Part shown: in pieces, positions 13,510 to 14,455 of the stretch
Layout of the letters: every line of letters starts with the position of its first letter
Numbering within the stretch: the first letter of the stretch is position 1
NCBI GenBank assembly: GCA_003523185.1
Contig: DPGN01000067.1
Location: forward strand, 1-14,455
Source: Halieaceae bacterium
GTDB lineage: Bacteria; Pseudomonadota; Gammaproteobacteria; Pseudomonadales; Halieaceae
Length of the DNA: 14,455 bases
Reading direction: 5' to 3'
Notes under the pieces: model-generated
Databases searched by the model: none
The model's input: only the letters and a program-made list of their open reading frames with translations
What the model was told of the DNA's origin: nothing
Program-made: the position numbers and the translations under genes

Positions 13510-14455
13510 TTCGTTACAACAACAATCTCGCCTCAAGCAACTGATTGCAAAAGGCAAAGAGCAGGGCTACCTGACTTATGCCGAGGTGAATGATCACCTC
13601 CCTCAGGATATTTCAGAACCGGACCAAGTCGAAGACATCATTCAGATGATCAATGACATGGGCATTCAGGTGTTCGAACAGGCGCCTGATGCCGATGAGC
13701 TGTTGTTAACCGAAGGCGATCGCTCAGCAGACGAAATCGCTGCTGCTGAGGCTGCCGCCGCACTGGCTGCCGTTGAGAACGAGGCGGGAAGAACCACCGA
13801 TCCTGTGCGCATGTACATGCGCGAAATGGGCACAGTCGAACTACTAACGCGTGAAGGCGAAATTGTTATTGCCAAGCGTATCGAGGAAGGCATTCGTGAA
13901 CTGATGGCTGCCTTGGCCTTTTACCCGGGCATTGCTCGAAAACTGTGCGATGAGTACGACCTAGTTGCCAAAGAAGAGCGGAAACTCGCCGACATTCTGG
14001 TGGGATACCTAGACCCGGCTGATCACGTGCCCTCAGCGCAGGAAATTGCGGAGCAGAACGCAAACAACAACAGCGATGATTCTGAAGAAACAGCGGACAC
14101 GGGGCCCGATCCTGTTGAAGCGAAAAAGCGTTTCACGGCATTGAAGCGCCAGTGCACGAAGACAGAGAAGACGCTGGAAGAAAAAGGCTACGACAGCAAA
14201 GAAGCTCAGAAAGAGATGGCCAAGCTGGGTGAACTCTTTAAGTTCTTCAAACTGACGCCGCGCGTATTTGATCCACTGGTTGAGACACCCAGAGCCGTAC
14301 TGGCTATCGTTCGAGAGTCGGAGAGAGAACTCATGCGTATTGTGGTGCGCGAGTGCCGGATGGATCGGAAAGATTTCATCAAGAGCTTCCAGGGGTCAGA
14401 AAGCAACCTCGAGTGGATCGACGGTGCGACCAAAAAGGCAGACGTCGCCGAGCGC
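13502..14455 (+). CDS. rpoD: RNA polymerase primary sigma factor RpoD (sigma70), N-terminal part
   Basis: The gene starts at the ATG at 13502 and stays open to the right edge (318 codons), so it is cut off before regions 2 to 4. The visible part shows sigma region 1.1 at about residues 1-75 (LKQLIAKGKEQGYLTYAEVNDHLP and QVEDIIQMINDMGIQVFE), which blocks DNA binding by free sigma. An acidic, alanine-rich linker follows, then region 1.2 (TTDPVRMYMREMGTVELLTREGEI, about 99-122). The long non-conserved region typical of proteobacterial sigma70 comes next, with an acidic Asn/Asp/Glu-rich segment near 185-205. The ribosome site is poor (CGGA seven bases upstream). It is the last visible gene of the macromolecular synthesis operon, 144 bases after dnaG, and may also have its own promoter there, though I could not find a convincing one. 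Confidence 0.96.
   Translation, partial: MSDSLQQQSRLKQLIAKGKEQGYLTYAEVNDHLPQDISEPDQVEDIIQMINDMGIQVFEQAPDADELLLTEGDRSADEIAAAEAAAALAAVENEAGRTTDPVRMYMREMGTVELLTREGEIVIAKRIEEGIRELMAALAFYPGIARKLCDEYDLVAKEERKLADILVGYLDPADHVPSAQEIAEQNANNNSDDSEETADTGPDPVEAKKRFTALKRQCTKTEKTLEEKGYDSKEAQKEMAKLGELFKFFKLTPRVFDPLVETPRAVLAIVRESERELMRIVVRECRMDRKDFIKSFQGSESNLEWIDGATKKADVAER

Overview
The window reads as a piece of core chromosome from a marine-type gammaproteobacterium. The gene order lptD-surA-pdxA-rsmA-apaH-cca, and the pair folB-tsaD divergent from rpsU-yqeY-dnaG-rpoD, are characteristic of gammaproteobacteria. Protein style and order would fit the OM60/NOR5 (Halieaceae) group or a relative, but that placement is inference. 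Coding density is very high. No gap between genes exceeds about 165 bases, and I see no tRNA, rRNA, CRISPR array or insertion sequence.

Layout. Positions 1-185 (minus) hold the 5' end of a kinase of the AmgK/aminoglycoside phosphotransferase type, which runs off the left edge. Divergent from it is an envelope and cofactor block on the plus strand: lptD (LPS insertion barrel), surA (its periplasmic chaperone) and pdxA (vitamin B6). Next comes an AT-richer stretch of about 1.5 kb. It holds a patatin-like lipase on the minus strand and a divergent H-NS-family gene on the plus strand. These two genes break the usual pdxA-rsmA adjacency and share a 119-base AT-rich promoter region with a clear palindrome. 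The plus strand resumes with rsmA, apaH and cca (16S rRNA dimethylation, Ap4A hydrolysis, tRNA CCA end synthesis); apaG, usually found between rsmA and apaH, is absent.

A convergent junction of only 9 bases separates cca from folB. folB and tsaD form a minus-strand pair with an ATGA overlap. Divergent from tsaD is the macromolecular synthesis operon: rpsU, yqeY, dnaG and rpoD, the last cut by the right edge. It is preceded by a well-formed sigma70 promoter with a GC-rich discriminator. The 144-base dnaG-rpoD gap holds a hairpin with a T8 run and a possible 37-codon membrane peptide ORF whose end overlaps the rpoD start.

Most of the window is standard housekeeping. The places that deserve a second look are the patatin/H-NS pair with its palindrome, a CCA-adding enzyme with a Glu in place of the first catalytic Asp and no HD domain, and the small hydrophobic ORF in front of rpoD.
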